Below, one piece after another: positions 63,258 to 64,000 of a stretch of 64,000 nucleotides of DNA. The position numbers were made by a program, and so were the translations under genes. Numbering within the stretch: the first letter of the stretch is position 1; each line of letters starts with the position of its first letter. The notes beneath the pieces were generated by a model that made no database searches, had not been told where the DNA came from, and worked only from the letters and a program-made list of their open reading frames with translations. The stretch comes from Nonomuraea thailandensis (lineage in GTDB: Bacteria > Actinomycetota > Actinomycetes > Streptosporangiales > Streptosporangiaceae): assembly GCF_024172165.1 (NCBI RefSeq), contig NZ_JAMZEB010000002.1, forward strand, positions 5,787,501 through 5,851,500. Reading direction: 5' to 3'.

Positions 63258-64000
63258 CGACTCAAGAAGAACAGACGCGTACCGGACTGCGCTTCCCCGC
63301 GGGCTTCGCGTGGGGGGCCGCGACGTCGGCGTACCAGATCGAGGGGGCCGTCGCCGAGGACGGGCGCGGCGTGTCGATCTGGGACACCTTCACCGCGACG
63401 CCGGGCCGGGTGCTCAACGGGCACAACGCGGACGTGGCCATCGACCACTACCACCGCTACCGCGAGGACGTCGCCATCATGGCGGACCTGGGCCTGTCGG
63501 CCTACCGGTTCTCCGTGTCCTGGCCGCGCATCCAGCCGTCCGGCTCCGGCGCCGTCAACCAGAAGGGCCTGGACTTCTACAAGCGGCTCTGCGACGAGCT
63601 GCGCCAGCACGCCATCGACCCGTGGCTGACCCTCTACCACTGGGACCTGCCCCAGGAGCTGGAGGACAGGGGCGGCTGGCCCAACCGTGACACGGCCTAC
63701 CGCTTCGCGGAGTACGCGGCGGCCGTGCACGACGCGCTCAAGGACTACGTCCACACCTTCAGCACGGTCAACGAGCCATGGTGCGCCGCGTTCCTCGGCT
63801 ACGCCTCGGGCGAGCACGCCCCGGGCAGGCGCGAGCCGGAGAACGCGATCAGGGGCGCGCACCACCTCAACCTGGCCCACGGGCTGGCCGTCCAGGCGAT
63901 GAACGCACGCAGGGTCGGCGGCTGCGTGAACCTGTACGCCATCACCCCGGAGACCGACAGCGAGCGCGACCTCGACGCGGCCCGCCGCATCGACGGCCTG
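63254..64000 (+). CDS. bglC: GH1 beta-glucosidase BglC (partial, 3' end outside window)
   Basis: The first 249 residues of a family 1 glycoside hydrolase are present. FPAGFAWGAATSAYQIEGAV is the standard GH1 start, with SVSWPRIQPSGSG, LYHWDLPQELEDRGGW and STVNEPWC, where the NEP glutamate is the acid/base. The nucleophile motif (TENG) lies past the edge. No signal peptide: it splits imported cellobiose to glucose in the cytoplasm. GTG start overlaps the cebG stop by 4 bp. It is the last visible gene of cebEFG-bglC. Confidence 0.93.
   Translation, partial: MTTQEEQTRTGLRFPAGFAWGAATSAYQIEGAVAEDGRGVSIWDTFTATPGRVLNGHNADVAIDHYHRYREDVAIMADLGLSAYRFSVSWPRIQPSGSGAVNQKGLDFYKRLCDELRQHAIDPWLTLYHWDLPQELEDRGGWPNRDTAYRFAEYAAAVHDALKDYVHTFSTVNEPWCAAFLGYASGEHAPGRREPENAIRGAHHLNLAHGLAVQAMNARRVGGCVNLYAITPETDSERDLDAARRIDGL

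Overview
This window is a GC-rich chromosomal segment of an actinomycete. GTG and TTG starts are frequent, many genes overlap by 4 bp (GTGA, ATGA, TTGA), and several family choices (DUF574-type methyltransferase, CGNR regulator, MsiK-like ATPase, CebR-type boxes, c-di-AMP riboswitch before a CHAP hydrolase) fit Streptosporangiales or Streptomyces-like bacteria. Nonomuraea or a relative is my guess, not a demonstrated identity. I see no tRNA, rRNA, CRISPR array, insertion sequence or integrase.

Region 1 (1-4.6 kb) and region 4 (20.7-29.2 kb) together look like an alpha-glucan/maltodextrin regulon. The first holds a GH13 alpha-glucosidase, a LacI regulator and a PfkB-type kinase (cut by the window edge), divergent from an MsiK-like ATPase. 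The second holds MalE-MalF-MalG plus a neopullulanase-like GH13, divergent from a second alpha-glucosidase. Both divergent promoter regions carry TTGC-type direct repeats with a 9-10 bp period, so one LacI protein probably controls both. At the right edge (59.7-64 kb) a cebEFG-bglC operon sits behind two perfect 14-bp CebR-type palindromes. Neither importer has its own ATPase, so the MsiK-like protein may serve both.

Region 2 (4.6-12 kb) holds an azoreductase with paired operators, an S51-type hydrolase fused to a CysRS-like C-terminal domain, a membrane acyltransferase, a zinc-type CDF exporter, an acyl-CoA dehydrogenase/MaoC pair and an ACT protein. Region 3 (12-20.6 kb) holds a self-sufficient CYP102-type P450 with a divergent TetR regulator, then two overlapping membrane Ser/Thr kinase genes. 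The first of these encodes a clear pseudokinase.

Region 5 (29.3-35.2 kb) holds an orphan histidine kinase, a methyltransferase, and a dicarboxylate transporter next to a CitA/DcuS-CitB/DcuR-type two-component system. Region 6 (35.2-41.6 kb) is the most striking part. One polypeptide joins a CMP-nonulosonate cytidylyltransferase, a KdsC-like phosphatase and a NeuB/NANS-like synthase, followed by four glycosyltransferases, two with bacterial sialyltransferase motifs. With no NeuC epimerase present, the simplest reading is CMP-Kdn synthesis from mannose-6-phosphate for a Kdn-containing wall polymer (teichulosonic acid).

Region 7 (41.7-59.7 kb) holds oxidoreductases, a riboswitch-controlled CHAP hydrolase, a hydrolase/CGNR pair, a heterodimeric ABC exporter, a hydrolase/LysR pair, an atypical LuxR-type regulator, a giant multicopper oxidase (about 1556 aa) with a small membrane partner, and a YciI protein/ECF sigma factor pair. 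Five strong intrinsic terminators or hairpins separate transcription units.
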